From Celoporthe dispersa (Eukaryota; Ascomycota; Sordariomycetes; Diaporthales; Cryphonectriaceae), in assembly GCA_016584495.1 (NCBI GenBank), contig WAID01000009.1, forward strand, positions 3,162,001 to 3,226,000: 64,000 bases of DNA. The letters are read 5' to 3'. Every line of letters starts with the position of its first letter. Position 1 is the stretch's first letter. Positions 23,671 through 35,671 of this stretch are shown piece by piece. The notes under the pieces were generated by a model. The model had not been told where the DNA came from. It was given only the letters and a program-made list of their open reading frames with translations, and did no database searches. The position numbers were made by a program, and so were the translations under genes.

Positions 23671-24324
23671 TTACTCGTCCTCCTCTCCGCTCTCCTCATC
23701 CTCCTCACCGTTCTTCTCACCCTCTTTCAGGCTCATGTCACCAAAAGTGTTCTAAGACAGCTCTTCAGTGCTTAGATCAGGTCGACTGACCATGTGCGTG
23801 ATGCAGCTCTGGTTCTGGCTCACAGTAGCCTCCTACGTCGTATGTTCTTTGAGAACTTGCGACTTGTTAGCTGTGTGATCTCACAGGGTGTGGTGAACAA
23901 GACAGAAACTCGTCTACTTACCTTCTTTAGCCTCAGGAGGATGAAGGGACGGGCGGCTGGGGTCGAGTGCCCGGATAGCAGACTTCAGAGCCTCCTCAGC
24001 CTTGTCTAAGTCCTTCTGCTGCCGAGCTTTGTTGTTGAGGAGACGATTCATCTCGATGTAAAGACGGCGACACGGGCCAACTGCCTCCTGGTCGATGATA
24101 TTGTCACTGGTTGGCTGATTGAAGGGATGCTCCTCGATACGAGCCATATCTTCCTGCACTGCTTCCATGGCTTCTTCTTTTGACAAGCCTTTGTTAATTC
24201 GGGATTTTTTGTGTGTGCGTTTAGCGGAGGGATTGGTGTTGAGGATATTAGTCAGTAGGCTTTTGATGTCAATCCTCAGATTGTTGAGCTCGACGTTCGG
24301 CCAGTCAGTCTGCTTTCCCGCCAT
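23671..24324 (-). CDS. small spliced hypothetical protein with acidic C-terminus
   Basis: Inferred three-exon gene. Exon 1 is 24324-23922 (134 codons from MAGKQTDWPNVELNNLRID) and ends at a GTAAGT donor after HPPEAKE. Probable exon 2 is 23832-23791 (EATVSQNQSCITHM), ending at GTCAGT. Probable exon 3 is 23751-23671 (NTFGDMSLKEGEKNGEEDEE...) and ends at TAA after an acidic tail. Exons 2 and 3 join in phase 0, but exon 1 ends in phase 1, so either a one-base error (for example the A6 run inside THKKSR) or a different splice is needed. Exon 1 is helical and charged (SKEEAMEAVQEDMARIEEHP, NNKARQQKDLDKAEEALKSA). I recognise no family. It could be a decayed gene at the edge of the gene-poor block. 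Confidence 0.5.
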
Positions 24325-26990
24325 GTTGGATGAATGAGAGCTAGATGTCGTCCCGCAGAAAGTACTTATGCAGATGAAAAGAAGGTATCTAAATCAGCGA
24401 CGGCTTGCGGCTTGTATATTTCTGCTGGTGTGGAAGAAGCTGGTCCTTAAGCTCAAGTTAGCTAAAGAACAAATAACAGTTAAGCAAAAATTATTGGCAT
24501 ACCGTCTTATGAGAAAGAAAGCCAGGGAAATCGTTGGAATTTGGGCAGCTGAAGACCTGAGTGAAAGAGAGTCAAACGCTAAGCTTCGTCTGGTGCTGGG
24601 AAAAGGGTCAAGTTCAAGTAGGTAGGAAGGCTCGTTTCTTCTACTTTCCCTCTGTTTCCTTCCAACACTTGCCCCCCTTCCCCCTTCTCCAGTTCTTTAT
24701 GCCCAACACTTTTTACTGATCGCACTCATTTCGCCACCTGAGCTTCTGAGCTTTCATCTGTTCTTACCTTCCCCCTCCCCTCGCCCTCCTTCCTCTCCCA
24801 CCTTTCCCCTCGCCTTCTTTTCTCATCTCCTTCCTCTATCCTCTTCCACATCACCCTCCGTCCTCTTTGACCTTCAACACCACCTTTCGTCCTGCGCAGA
24901 AAGCCATCCGCGTATTTCCAGCTCTCCGAAAGCCACTCTACGGTCTAATAGAACACGTACAGAGTCAAGCTTATGACTCGACCTCCCCGAAAGCAGCAGA
25001 AGTAGCCGAGGCTATGTCTTGGGGTGCTGCCAGCGATGGCACGCGCGACGTGGCGATGAGGGTGAATCTCGAGGAGATGATGACTGAGACGACCGGTCGA
25101 CAGCACTTGCAGAAGGTCTACTTTTGGGGAATGGATAGCAAAGCTTCTACATTACGATGCAGTACGCATCAGGAATGGACAGACTGTAGGCTACAGCGCT
25201 GTATCCTGTCCTCCCCGAGAATGAAGAGAAGATTTCAGCCCAGTATGCCAAGCTCTATCTGGAAGTCGGCTTGATCTTCTAGGAGGAGCTACAGAAATAC
25301 ATGCTCAAAGGCAAATCGAATGGCAAGGCAAGAGGGAGGAATTCGACAGGTATTCTGCGCTGAGACAACCATGCAATAAGAGTCTTCACCCCTATCACTG
25401 ATTCTATTACAACCCATTCTAAGTTCTATTTCGGCTGCTATGCTATAAGTAGCTGCCTTTTCTCCCGTATTATCTATGCCTAATATATCTTTTTCTACTC
25501 AGAGTTCTAGCATAACATTAATGGCAGCAGAAAGGCATTTGGATAGTCGGATCTGTAGGCGTAATACATCCTCTTTCTAGATCTCTTCTTGCTACACCAA
25601 CACTAGCACTATTCGGACCTTGTCTAATAATTCTGCTGCTAATGCTGCTGATAACAACGACGGCGATATTGGTTTTAAAGGAAAGAGGAGCGATAACGAG
25701 AAAGGTAGACCGTTCGTCCTGTGTGCGTCAGGTTATTTCGAAGCCTAAAGGCTTTTCGAAGAGATTTATAGAGGCTATGGCGAAGGGACACGGCGGGTTG
25801 CTCATGCTCGGTGAGATGAACCAATACATGGAGAAAATTTCATGATTACAGAGAAAGCAGCACGGTAAGAGGAGACAGCGGATGTAGATACGGACAAGGG
25901 CGGCTAGGTTTCCCTTGATTTCTCATCGGATCGGTCCCTATACGCGAATTACTTCTGTGAGAGAGTTCGTGACTCTTGAAGGGCGGTGAATACGGGTATC
26001 AGAAGCAGGAAGAACCGGTTAGCTAGCTAGCTAGAGTCTTCGACCGATGCTTCAAACAGTTTACACATTATACTATTACAATTTATAAGTCTTCCTCGGG
26101 CTCTGCCATAGCAGATTGACTAGAATCACTCATATGTATCTTAACAACTGGCTGTCACACATGACACTTGGAATAGGAGCTTGAGAGCATGGTTAGGCCT
26201 AGCACCAGCAACGTGATTAATACTTATGACAACAGGTTATAATAGCTTTAAGTAATACGTTGGCTACTATTGAAACTGTCTTAAGCCTTCTTACTGCTCA
26301 ATAGTCCCCTGAGATTCGAGAACCGAAGGGAAGCAAAGTAGATGACGAGAAAGAAAAAGCCCCAGACCTTTTCTTCTTTTCTTGATCTTCTCTTGAGAAA
26401 GAGGGCTGTCTGCTTTATTCAATCTTGAAACTCATCAATTAATGTGAGCCTGACTCCTTCTGTGAAATTACACATTCAGAATATGGTCTCTGTAAGCTTA
26501 AAGTATATATTCGTCTACTCTTGGTCGGGGACCAGAAATCTTTGGGCACTTTCTTATAATATGGTAATCTGGACAGAATCCCCCAAGACAGCATCAGTCC
26601 CTTCATCACCACTTGTTAAACAATGAGCTATGCTATTCATCACTATTTTCTATAATAAGAGTAATGTATTATAAGGGAATTTGGTGGGCTTATGGTATTA
26701 ATACCAGTCAAAATTCAAATGTATTGTTGTTTATTATAAATGATAGAGCGACTACCATCCAAGGTTCCTCTATATCGAACAGCAGTTTCAGCGTTCCAAC
26801 AATCTGGGTTAGGTTTATAGCACACCACTGGTAATAATTCAAGTGACTAAGAGCATTAGTAGATCCTCCTGAATAGCTTCTTTCTCCTTATACATCTACT
26901 TAAAGGATTGAATATTGACGGAAACACTCTACTGATGGACTCTGAGGACTTGGCAGCTAAGATCTAGCAGATAGCCACATATTACTTTCC
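24325..26990. other. AT-rich block with degenerate coding traces
   Basis: A long pyrimidine-rich tract (24640-24890) looks like a fungal leader. It is followed by a plus-strand trace, in shifting frames, of GQTVGYSAVYPVLPENEEKI and QYAKLYLEVGLIF followed by a stop (about 25170-25280), then by sequence rich in A+T with stops in all frames (25350-26990). I recognise no transposon family; decay of a gene or mobile element is likely but unproven. Confidence 0.4.
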
Positions 26991-28577
26991 AAATAGCTTG
27001 AGTGTTCAAGCTCACACTGAAGGAAGGATGAGAGAGGCTGAGGCCGCCACACACACACACTATCATACGAAAACAGTCGGCCAGTCTGGGCAGAGCGGGT
27101 TTACACACACAACCCGTTTATCCTTGGACCGCACTCAGACGAGAGAGATCTCACCCACCCACCCACACCCACATACACACCCACAGAGGCACGAATAGTA
27201 ATTACTACGAATCAAGAAGAAAAAATTCCATTCACGTCTACATTTCATCAAATAACTTCCGAGTACCGGTTATCTGGCATGATGAGAGGCTTACCCCACG
27301 GATCACCTAGCCTTCGGAATCCTCGAGTGCCAGGAGCGGACCGTCAAGACCGTGTGAACGCCGACACCAGGGCCAGACACCGCGCAAGCCGCAAGATGGG
27401 TCCCTGAAGATCTCATACCAAGCATGGTGAAGATGATACCCACCAGGGTCGTCAGGCTCGGGTCTTCATGACGCCGCTGGGTTAGTCTTGTTGTTCAAAG
27501 ACCTACACCCGCCAGAGGAGGCACCCCGATCACCGTGAAGGTTTGATCTGGGAGGACGACTGTATCTTCTCGTACGTCAGACGACGACGGAAAAAAAAAA
27601 AAAAGAATTGTCCTAGTTGGCAGTTGCAAACAGTCGGGGAAAGATATGCAGCGCTCGCAGGCCTTGGCGTGGTGGTGCACGACACTTGAGGGAGGAGTGG
27701 AGAGGCACTTTTGGTGTCTCCAAGATAACGACTGGTGGTGTGTTGCGCTCTCCCTCCTCCCCCTCATGGACCATGAATGGTCCTACACAGAAGCGAGAAC
27801 GAGTCAGGAACCTCATCGAGCAGCAGGAAGGAAGAGGTTCGTCTTCAACAACAATACCTCCCCCATCCCATCCATCACGATGCACAATGAGCGTGGTCGG
27901 GGACCGTCGGGGTTTCAGCACCCGTGGGCCGGCCGTCCGATCTGGAGGTTTCGGGTGTCTCTTCAACCTTAAAAAAGGTGATCAATCACAGGTCTACACA
28001 GGCTCCTCTCTGCAGCTGCGACAGGTGTTGTTCTTGCATGTGTCCTAGACAATGCGACATTCCGTATTGGAAGAAGTGTCGGGATGGGGGCCCCGCGCCA
28101 GCCCACGGCACTGCACAGCCAAGCCTCGTGGCAGTCCTTGACTCCATTGTCGTTGAAGCAGGGCTGGGCTGAATGATCCCTTGCTATGGTATAAATTCCT
28201 TATCATCGCATTGTATCTCACGTGGGATGAATGCACGTAAACGTATGTGGGATAGTCAATCTCTGACGAGGGCATCGCATGGCATGGCATCGCAACGTTC
28301 ACGATCAAAACCCGACAGGCACCCCTCGATCGGCGCGGCATTTGCAGCATTCGGAAGGTCTGGCGGGGTGACAGCGATGATCTCATGTGGCTCAGAATGT
28401 GTATTACACGCACATGCAAACACACAAGTCCACAAACACACACAAGCACAACGTGGGGCACAGAGAGAGAGAGAGATAGAGTACCGAGGTTACGAAAAAC
28501 AGCACAAGCACGTTTCGCGCGCTCATGTTTGCGTGGTATTAATCTCCTTTGCGTGCGACGAGAGCTCAAGGAGGGGT

Positions 28578-28622
28578 AGCAGCAGCAGCAGCAGCAGCAG
28601 CAGCACCACCACCACCACCACA
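28578..28622. repeat. trinucleotide microsatellite (AGC)9 followed by (ACC)n
   Basis: Nine perfect AGC units at 28578-28604, then six ACC units to about 28622. No coding context supports translation. Confidence 0.85.
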
Positions 28623-31115
28623 ACCAGGCCGGAAGCGGGGGAGGGGACCATATGTCGTGCGACCACACCGTCGTGACGACGAGACCCAACGCGGCGGTCA
28701 GGATCGGCGCAGATGTGCTCCGACGCATGTTGGCACGAGGGATGGGTCCTTTTAAGAGTATGCGTGGTCAGCAAGCTGAACACACTCAGCGCCGCCACAA
28801 TGCTGAACTCTCTCGCATCTGGCCACCCTGTCTATTGTCTCACGGCGAGGGCAGGCCCAAACCTTGCCCAAGCCACACAAATCCTGCACATTGAAAGAGC
28901 AAGAGGAATAGACAGACAGAACGCTCTGGACATGCCTCTATCCGGCACTCGGCACCACGCACGTGGAGTCAGTGATTCGCCGGGCCGGGCAAAAATCGCT
29001 AGGGGGGTGTGAGTGAGCACATGTGTCTGCGTGTCTGTGGTTGTGTGTGTGCGCGCTTGTTTGTAGTAATATGCATGTTGTCTGCGCTATCATTCCGCGC
29101 GCAATTTCCCCGTTACGAACCCAGCTGATGCCCCTCGGGGCCGATGTGCCATTGACATTTTTTGATCCTCTTTGATGGCATGTCTCGTGCAGTACTACTA
29201 CTATTGTATTAGTGAGTGAGCGAGCGAGTGACTGGGGCTTGTTCGCTTCGCTGTACTGTACTACAGCTATTATTATTATCTGCTCTGTAACACATTGTAC
29301 CATGTACTGTTTATGTTTATTCTTTTTATTTTTTATTTTTTATTAGCCTCGGCCCGCAGTCACGGGCATATTCGCAGGTTTGAACCTTAGCGCCGTTAAC
29401 GTTCCCCTTTCGAGGACTTATATCCGCGGGCGGCCACTCGTGCTCCGCTGCGAGGAGGATGGCGGCTAGACTTGAAGCAGAGCCCAGCAGGGCAGGGCAG
29501 GGCCAGTTCGAGAGAGAGAGAAGAGCGTTTGCTTTCGCAGGCTATTGGTTCATCCTGTACAACATGGTGCTTGGTCCTCGAGATGGCAGACGAAACATAA
29601 GCGCAGAGGAGAGGTGAATCACACAGGATCCTGGGCCCGACCAAGGAAATGGCTTGGCTGGGGTGGCGACGCCACGCGTGGGCTCGCTCACATGTGATGT
29701 TTAGAGCTAATGGGCGTTCCTCATAGGCTTGTGATCCTTCGAGAGATAAGCAGCGAGGGCGAGGGCCCATAGCACTACAGTACATTACAGGCACTCGATG
29801 AGAGGAGACTGGGAGAGAAAAAAGAAGAAGAAAAACAAAAACTAGAGAGAGAGGGATCTGCTGACAGGCGTTTGGCAGCCCAAAAAGAAAAAAGGAAAGA
29901 GAGTATCCACCGCGAGACCAACGTCAGTCCCAACACGCGGGATCGTCGCAGCCCCCTGGTGACCACTGACAGACCACTTTCACCAGTTCAGAAGGGGAGG
30001 GACCACATATTTCGAGCACGGGGAGGCAACGCCTCCGTACAGGTCAATTATGCCATTTGTCCATTCGAGTCTCCTCTCTCTCCACGAGTAGTTTGCCCCT
30101 CGCTTCGAATCTGCCCCCGTCTGCCCCTCGGCACAAGACCCACCGGGAGGCCCTCAGGTCTCGCTCCAGTTTAGTTGTCCTGCCCTGTCCTGCCCTGCAG
30201 TTGGTGCGGAGGGGCGCAGGGGCGCAAGCCTGCATCGTCTTTCTGCCACGCGACTGGCCTGTCTGTCTCGCCTGTCATGCTTTAGAGTCCCCTCTTAGGC
30301 GCAGCGGACGAAGCAACATCCTCTGTGCCGGATTGGCTCGAACTGGCCCGTCCTGCCGATGTACCTTTTTTTTCTCCCTCCCTCTCCTTTCTCTCTTTTT
30401 GTCTCTCGCTTTCTATAGTGGTGTTCCTTCTCTCCTATGCTAGGCCCAGATCGGACCCGGGCTGGGCCAACCCCCTTCCTCCCTCCCTCCCTCCCCCCCT
30501 TCTTCTCTCTCCCACCCTCTTCGTATGTGTGACTGCGTGTGGCGTACACACCTCCTAAGACCAGCGTGGGGAGGGCGATAGCCTTTTCTGTTTTCTCTTC
30601 TTCCTTCCCTTCTGTTTGTGCAGGCGACATGCGCTGATAACGGCACCCGGCAGGATTTTTGTTGTGTTATTGGCAAGAGCCCAGCCCAGCTATGCCCATC
30701 TCGAAATTCCCACCCCCATTCCCCATCCATCCTCTAGCCCATGAACGAGGGTCGATTCCGAGGTGGCCCTCTCTTTTTGTCTCCTCTCCTGCCTAAAGTA
30801 AATAGCTTTAAAAATGTCGACATGGGTCATGAAAGTGACTGCAGCAGGCTTCGCACGAGACACCTCTACCACCTTTGCAGCCGCTCTCTCTCATCCTCTC
30901 TCTTGTGGCCCCTTGTCCCTTGTCTCTCTTGATCTTGCATATGCGCTGTTGCTGCGTCCCCTGTTTGTCCGTCACTCCATGTCTATAACGAGCAGTTGGC
31001 GAACGGCGTGGCGCTGACTCCTTGATTCCGGTCCTCCTCTACTCTTCTTTTCTTTCTTCTTTTTCTTTATCTCTTCCTGTCTTTCCTCCTCCCTCCCTCA
31101 TCAGGTTGCAGTGGC

Positions 31116-31136
31116 CGGATCGACCCGGTCGATCCG
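31116..31136. promoter_or_regulatory. 21-bp perfect palindrome of CGG-N15-CCG form
   Basis: Arms CGGATCGACC and GGTCGATCCG are exact inverted copies around a single central C. It lies about 660 bp upstream of the rhodopsin-like start codon. Inverted CGG triplets are the usual target of dimeric Zn2Cys6 activators (family knowledge). Function here is inferred from form only. Confidence 0.35.
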
Positions 31137-31796
31137 CGTCGGAGTCCGTATAAGCCAACAGTAGAGAGGGACGAGCTGCAGTCACCTCATACCGTGCAGG
31201 CCCAGGTGACGACCAAGGTCGGCCGACGGCTCTCTGCTCTCCCCCTCCACTCCCCCTCCCATCTGCTGATCTCATCTCCTACCCCGGGCGACATTGCACT
31301 GGGAAGAGAACAAACGCAAATAACCCACCCACACCCACACCAACAACCTGGCCAGCAACCCATGGTCCCAGCTCCCTCCTAGATATTTTTTTTTAAAAGA
31401 TATCCTGGCGACAGTTGACTCTCTCTTTTGAGATCAAATCTCAATATCAACTTATTTGAAACCAACATCAACTTTGGGTCACGAGACAAATCCAAACGAA
31501 CCCACCCATCACTTTAACAGTACTGCGACAAGGAATAGGCGGAAATATCCGTCGTTCGTCCGTCCGCAGCGCCATACTTACTTACGCTCGGACGGTAAGA
31601 CGGCAGAAGCAACAGGGACGGGAGGACAACCAAAAGAAGAGAAATTGAGAAAGAGAAGAAAAAACACCGAGCAGGGCCAAATCTCACCTCGGTATTGGAC
31701 GTGAGACAAAACAAACGAGAAGGCCCCCTTCTTCCTGAGGGAGGAGCCCCAAAGCACCACCCACAGCAATCTTCCTCCCGTGGGTATGTCGCCAAC

Positions 31797-33400
31797 ATGT
31801 CGGTGCTCCCAATACTTGCACCGCGGGAGAGCGAGGACAGCATCACGATAGTCGGCAGCTCGAGGTTGTCGTTTTATCCTATTACCGAGTGGGATATACG
31901 GGTCATCATCGTCCTCTGGGTCCTCTTCTTTGTCACCTCGGTCTTTGTCGTCCTGCGCCTGTACTCGCGGGTCAAGATCCTCCAGTTCTATGCCCTGGAG
32001 GATTATCTCTACAATATCGCTTTTGTAAGTCAAACCCAAAGTTACTAAACAACGGGGTGGAGAGACGTGGTTGGAACGCCTGGGGATGTCACTCCCCCAA
32101 CGCGACACCGTTCTTCCGGACCAGCAGACGAGCGAGTAACACTGACATGATCGGCTCCGTCCGTCCGTCCACCCATTACAGACCATCCTCCTCGCCTACA
32201 ATGCCATCATAACCTTCTACTCGTACCACGGCCTGGGCAGCCAGCTCCTCTCGGTCATGACCACAGCCGACGTGCGCCTCGCGGTCGTCTTCGAGAACGT
32301 CCTCTTCGACCTGGCCTCGCTAGGCCTCCTGATCGCCAAGTCCTCGCTCATCTCGTTCCTCATGCGCCTCGTGCCCCAGCACCACTCCCTCTTCTGCTGG
32401 CGCATCCTCATCATCGGGCCCCTCCTCGTCCTGGGCGTCGTCTCCCTCGGCGCCATGATGGCCATGTGGGCCCGCTGTTTCGGCGAGCTGGGCGGCTCCA
32501 GCCTGCTGTGCAGCGACATCACCAGCGCCATGCACTGGATGCAGGCCGCCGCGGGCTTCTCCGTTGCCGTCGACCTGTGGTACGCCGCCTTGCCCTGGTA
32601 CCTGCTGCACAGGCTCACCAGGCCGAGGCGGGAGAAGTACCTGGTGCAGGGGAGCATGAGCCTGGGCGTCATCGCTGCCGGGTGCGGCATCGCGAGGGCG
32701 CTGAGCATCTATCCTGCGGCCACCAACGAAGATGCCAAGTCAGGTATGCTGAGACCCCCTGACCTTGTTTATTCCCTCCTCCTACTTTCCCCTCCCCTTT
32801 TCTCTGTCACTTCTGGCGCTGACTCGTTCCACCTCGACAGCCGCGATCCTCTACCTCTGGCACGGCGCCGAGATGGCCGTCACCATGATCTGCATAGGCA
32901 TGCCTGTCTGCCGTCCCGCCGTCAGCTCGATGCTCCAGGCCCTCGGCATCCGCGTGCATTCCTTTCGGACCACCAAGGAGCACAACAGCAACCATACAGG
33001 CAGCAAGTACCACCAACAGACGTCCTCCTACATTCGCAACTATGGCGCCAACGCCACCTGGGAGGACGCCGTGGGAGCCGCCGACCTGGACTCCTGGAGC
33101 CAGCGCAGGATCCTAGGCGTGGGCGACACCACGTCGGGCGCCACGGGAGGGGCGCGCGGTAGCGTGCTTCCTGCTACTATTGGCGCCAATGGCGCTGGTG
33201 GTGGTGGTGGTGGTGGCACGAATGATGGAAAAGAGGGTGGTGGTGATGGCACCGGCGGGCCGAACAAGAGAGAAAGCATCATCACTACCGCGGGGATGAA
33301 GGAATTCGAGCTGGGCTATCCGATGAGAACAATGAGCAAGAGCGGGATCACAGTAACCAAGACGGTGGCCATCACAAACGGAAGGAAAAACTCGCGGTGA
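31797..33400 (+). CDS. seven-TM fungal rhodopsin-like (SAT4/PTH11-type) integral membrane protein
   Basis: Plasma-membrane protein of the fungal seven-TM family, often annotated rhodopsin-domain or PTH11-like; ligand unknown. Exons 31797-32024, 32182-32743, 32841-33400 give 449 residues without frame breaks; introns are 157 and 97 bp. Membrane segments seen include VIIVLWVLFFVTSVFVVL, TILLAYNAIITFYSY, FENVLFDLASLGLLIAK, IGPLLVLGVVSLGAMMAMW, a segment starting MHWMQAAAGFSVAVDLWY, GSMSLGVIAAGCGIARAL and AAILYLWHGAEMAVTMICI. Family-like marks are ALEDYLYNIAF in loop 1 and YHGLG after TM2. There is no CFEM domain. The cytosolic tail (about residues 285-449) is disordered, with a Gly-rich run and GITVTKTVAITNGRKNSR at the end. 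An in-frame ATG at 31695 could add 34 residues; ATG 31797 (GCCAACATG) is preferred. Upstream lies a very long gene-free flank. Confidence 0.85.
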
Positions 33401-33914
33401 GAGAAGGAAGAGATCGAAGAGGATGAAGGGATCGAAGGAAAGAGTGGTGGCGCCATCTTATCGACCAACCAACCTCGTCCGCCCCTCCCTTATCTTTTTT
33501 TTCTTGTCTTTTTTTCTCTTAGAGTGGTGTGGCAGAGCGTCTCTCTTTTCTTTTTATTACCCAATTGTTGAATGATACCTTATGGGCATATCAGATGAGA
33601 CATCTTGATAGAGCCCGGAGCGGGAGTTCGGATGGCTGGGCGGCAATCTCTATATGACCAACACCATGTATCGTCTATATATTCCTCAAATGCCTCAATG
33701 CTTCTACGCTACTCTGTGGCCCTCTACGTGTGAGAAATGAGGACTTGTTATGGTCCACGCAACGAGTTTGTCGTGGTCGGTCCATTGGTCCACTCAGGTG
33801 GCTGTCAAGACCTAGCCGATCTGCATGACGGAAGTACCTGTGTGAGAACACACTATATGGGACGAAATGGGACAGCGAGACGACATCCCTTTCTATTTCT
33901 TGTGTGTCTCGACT
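33401..33914. other. 3' flank and intergenic
   Basis: Downstream of the rhodopsin-like gene with T-rich runs (33490-33560). No gene seen before the helicase relic. Confidence 0.45.
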
Positions 33915-34435
33915 TGCACTGGAGGTCGAGCCCTAGGCCGCCTGTGCCACGGCCAGCCAAGAGGATTCGCACGCCAGAAGCCTCGCGAAGAGTCTTCAGA
34001 AGCAACTCGCGCTCCGCAGGGTGCATGCGGCCGTCGTATGAGAAGCACGGCACTGCGTCGCAAAAATTTCCGAACGCAGCTTTGAGAATGTTTAGGAATA
34101 GACAATCTCATCCACGATCACAAAGGCGTTGTCAGGCTGCCACTTATGGTGTTTGTTGACAACGTCGACGATGACATCTACACGCTCTGAGCGCTAGTTT
34201 TCATCCTCTTGAAGACGACCACGCCATTGGGCGAGTAGCTTCTGTCCTTGTTCGTCATCTTTCATTCCTCTTAGGCATGCGTTCCTCTCCAGGCGCATGA
34301 TTCGGACGAGCCAAGGGTGGTTGGAAAGCTGCTGGGATTTCACTAAGCTCGAGAAACCGGCAGCGCGCTGCTCTTTTCGATCGCTGCGTGTCGCTGTCGA
34401 TGCTTTACGCTTGGGCTGGAGGGTCTTGCAGAGCT
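33915..34435 (-). pseudogene. relic of an SNF2-family helicase/ATPase (C-terminal half)
   Basis: Minus-strand reading, beginning near 34435, shows KTLQPKRKASTATRSDRKEQ, LSNHPWLVRIMRLER, DDEQGQKLLAQWRGRL, an in-frame TAG at about 34197 where a Trp codon is likely, then VDVIVDVVNKHHKWQPDNAF and VIVDEIVYS. A one-base break near 34095 leads to PCFSYDGRMHPAERELLLKT and GVRILLAGRGTGGLGLDLQ. The last two match the helicase C-terminal domain of Rad5/Rad16-like SNF2 proteins (YDG...R region and the GG-GLxLQ motif V). Similarity stops at about 33915, just after GLDLQ, and nothing upstream of about 34440 encodes the ATPase N-lobe. So this is a truncated, stop-containing copy, not an active gene. Confidence 0.75.
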
Positions 34436-35671
34436 AGCTAGCCTTTTCTTTCTTTCTTTTCTTCTCTCTTCACCTTTTTCACTACCTTTCACCGAATAGA
34501 CTGGCACTCTTCAATGATTTGCTTCTATGTGTGTGTCTTCGTGATAGTGCCCGGGTCTGCGGATGAGCGGTGACCAATGTGGCGTAAACTTTAGTGAAAG
34601 TTTTGGTGATGGCCAGGCTTGCTAAGGTGTGTATCGGAATTGTCGGTGACGGAAAGGTTCGAGAGGCATTCAGATCGATGGGGTTGGCTGCAGGTAATAG
34701 AAGTTTTCTTTCCAAAAACATTTTGGAAGAATGCGATTTGGAAGGCGATTATTGAGACGTTTTAGACAACAACCTCGAATGCTGCAAACAAAGTTCAAAC
34801 ATATATTCAGAAGCTGAGGCTTTGTCCTCTTGAAAGCAGTCATCAGGTGACATTTGTCATTAGACGAGAAGTTTATTGATAGCTTTACAAAACACATCTT
34901 GATCGTTTGCTTGCTGGTAAAGCTGACATCATAACACTGCTAAAGATAATACCTCATTCCTATTCAGTAATTGAGTAGTCGAAAATATGAATACAATCCA
35001 ATTCTTGTTGTATCTGTGAAGGCTTCCGTAAAGTCTTAAGCTTTCTCTGAATCACCACAAGGCTATTACTAGATGTATAGTGGCATCACTACTGCTGAAG
35101 ACACAACTCTTACGAGGTATTTAAATAGTGTGATATATGAATCTAGCCTACTTTTAATAATACTTGTGAAAACTTTCATGAAGGCTTAGGCTCAGGGATA
35201 CCACGACGCAGTCACTACACAAAATGCCACACACATAGCTTATCCCATCAAGGCTGTCAGATCCGGACAGCTTCAAATGATCGATGTGGTTAATATTATA
35301 CTGCTCATATGACCAGTAAATCGACACTCTCTACCATCCCTACCCTTCTTACCCTCGAGGGTACACGTCTACCATAGCTTTGTGTCGTCACGATCGTGAA
35401 GCTCACTCTGACTGGGCAATACGTGTCTAGGGCTTGACGATGTAATCAAGGGGCACCTCCTACTTGAGCTCACAAGAACAAACCATGCCTCGAATTTTTT
35501 TCCCCTTTTCCCTGCTGACCCTGTTGTACCAGTCACCAAACAATCCAGCAGCCAACTTGTTTCTTCCTCCACCAGTCTTCCAGACCCATCAATCTCTTCG
35601 TGTACGTACGTTATCAAGTCTACCTGTAGGAGAACATCAACTAAATGAGAACACGAGCAGACGACGCCAAG
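34436..35671. other. AT-rich intergenic region
   Basis: AT-rich sequence with many stops. No motif recognised. The last 300 bp are the 5' flank of the tandem-repeat gene. Confidence 0.45.

Larger units (their letters stand above)
26991..31796. other. 4.8 kb gene-free region rich in simple repeats
   Basis: Many low-complexity tracts: CA repeats at 27045-27185, GA repeat near 28462, the AGC/ACC array at 28578-28622, TATTTT repeats near 29315-29345, T/CT tracts at 30355-30400 and 30475-30505, and CT-rich leader-like DNA at 31030-31100. Open frames here are artefacts of composition. The last part is the 5' flank of the rhodopsin-like gene and includes a 21-bp palindrome at 31116-31136. Confidence 0.5.

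Noticed and set aside
27495..28800. Several overlapping open frames on both strands
   Set aside because: Composition follows simple repeats; no motif, no splice pattern and no consistent codon use.
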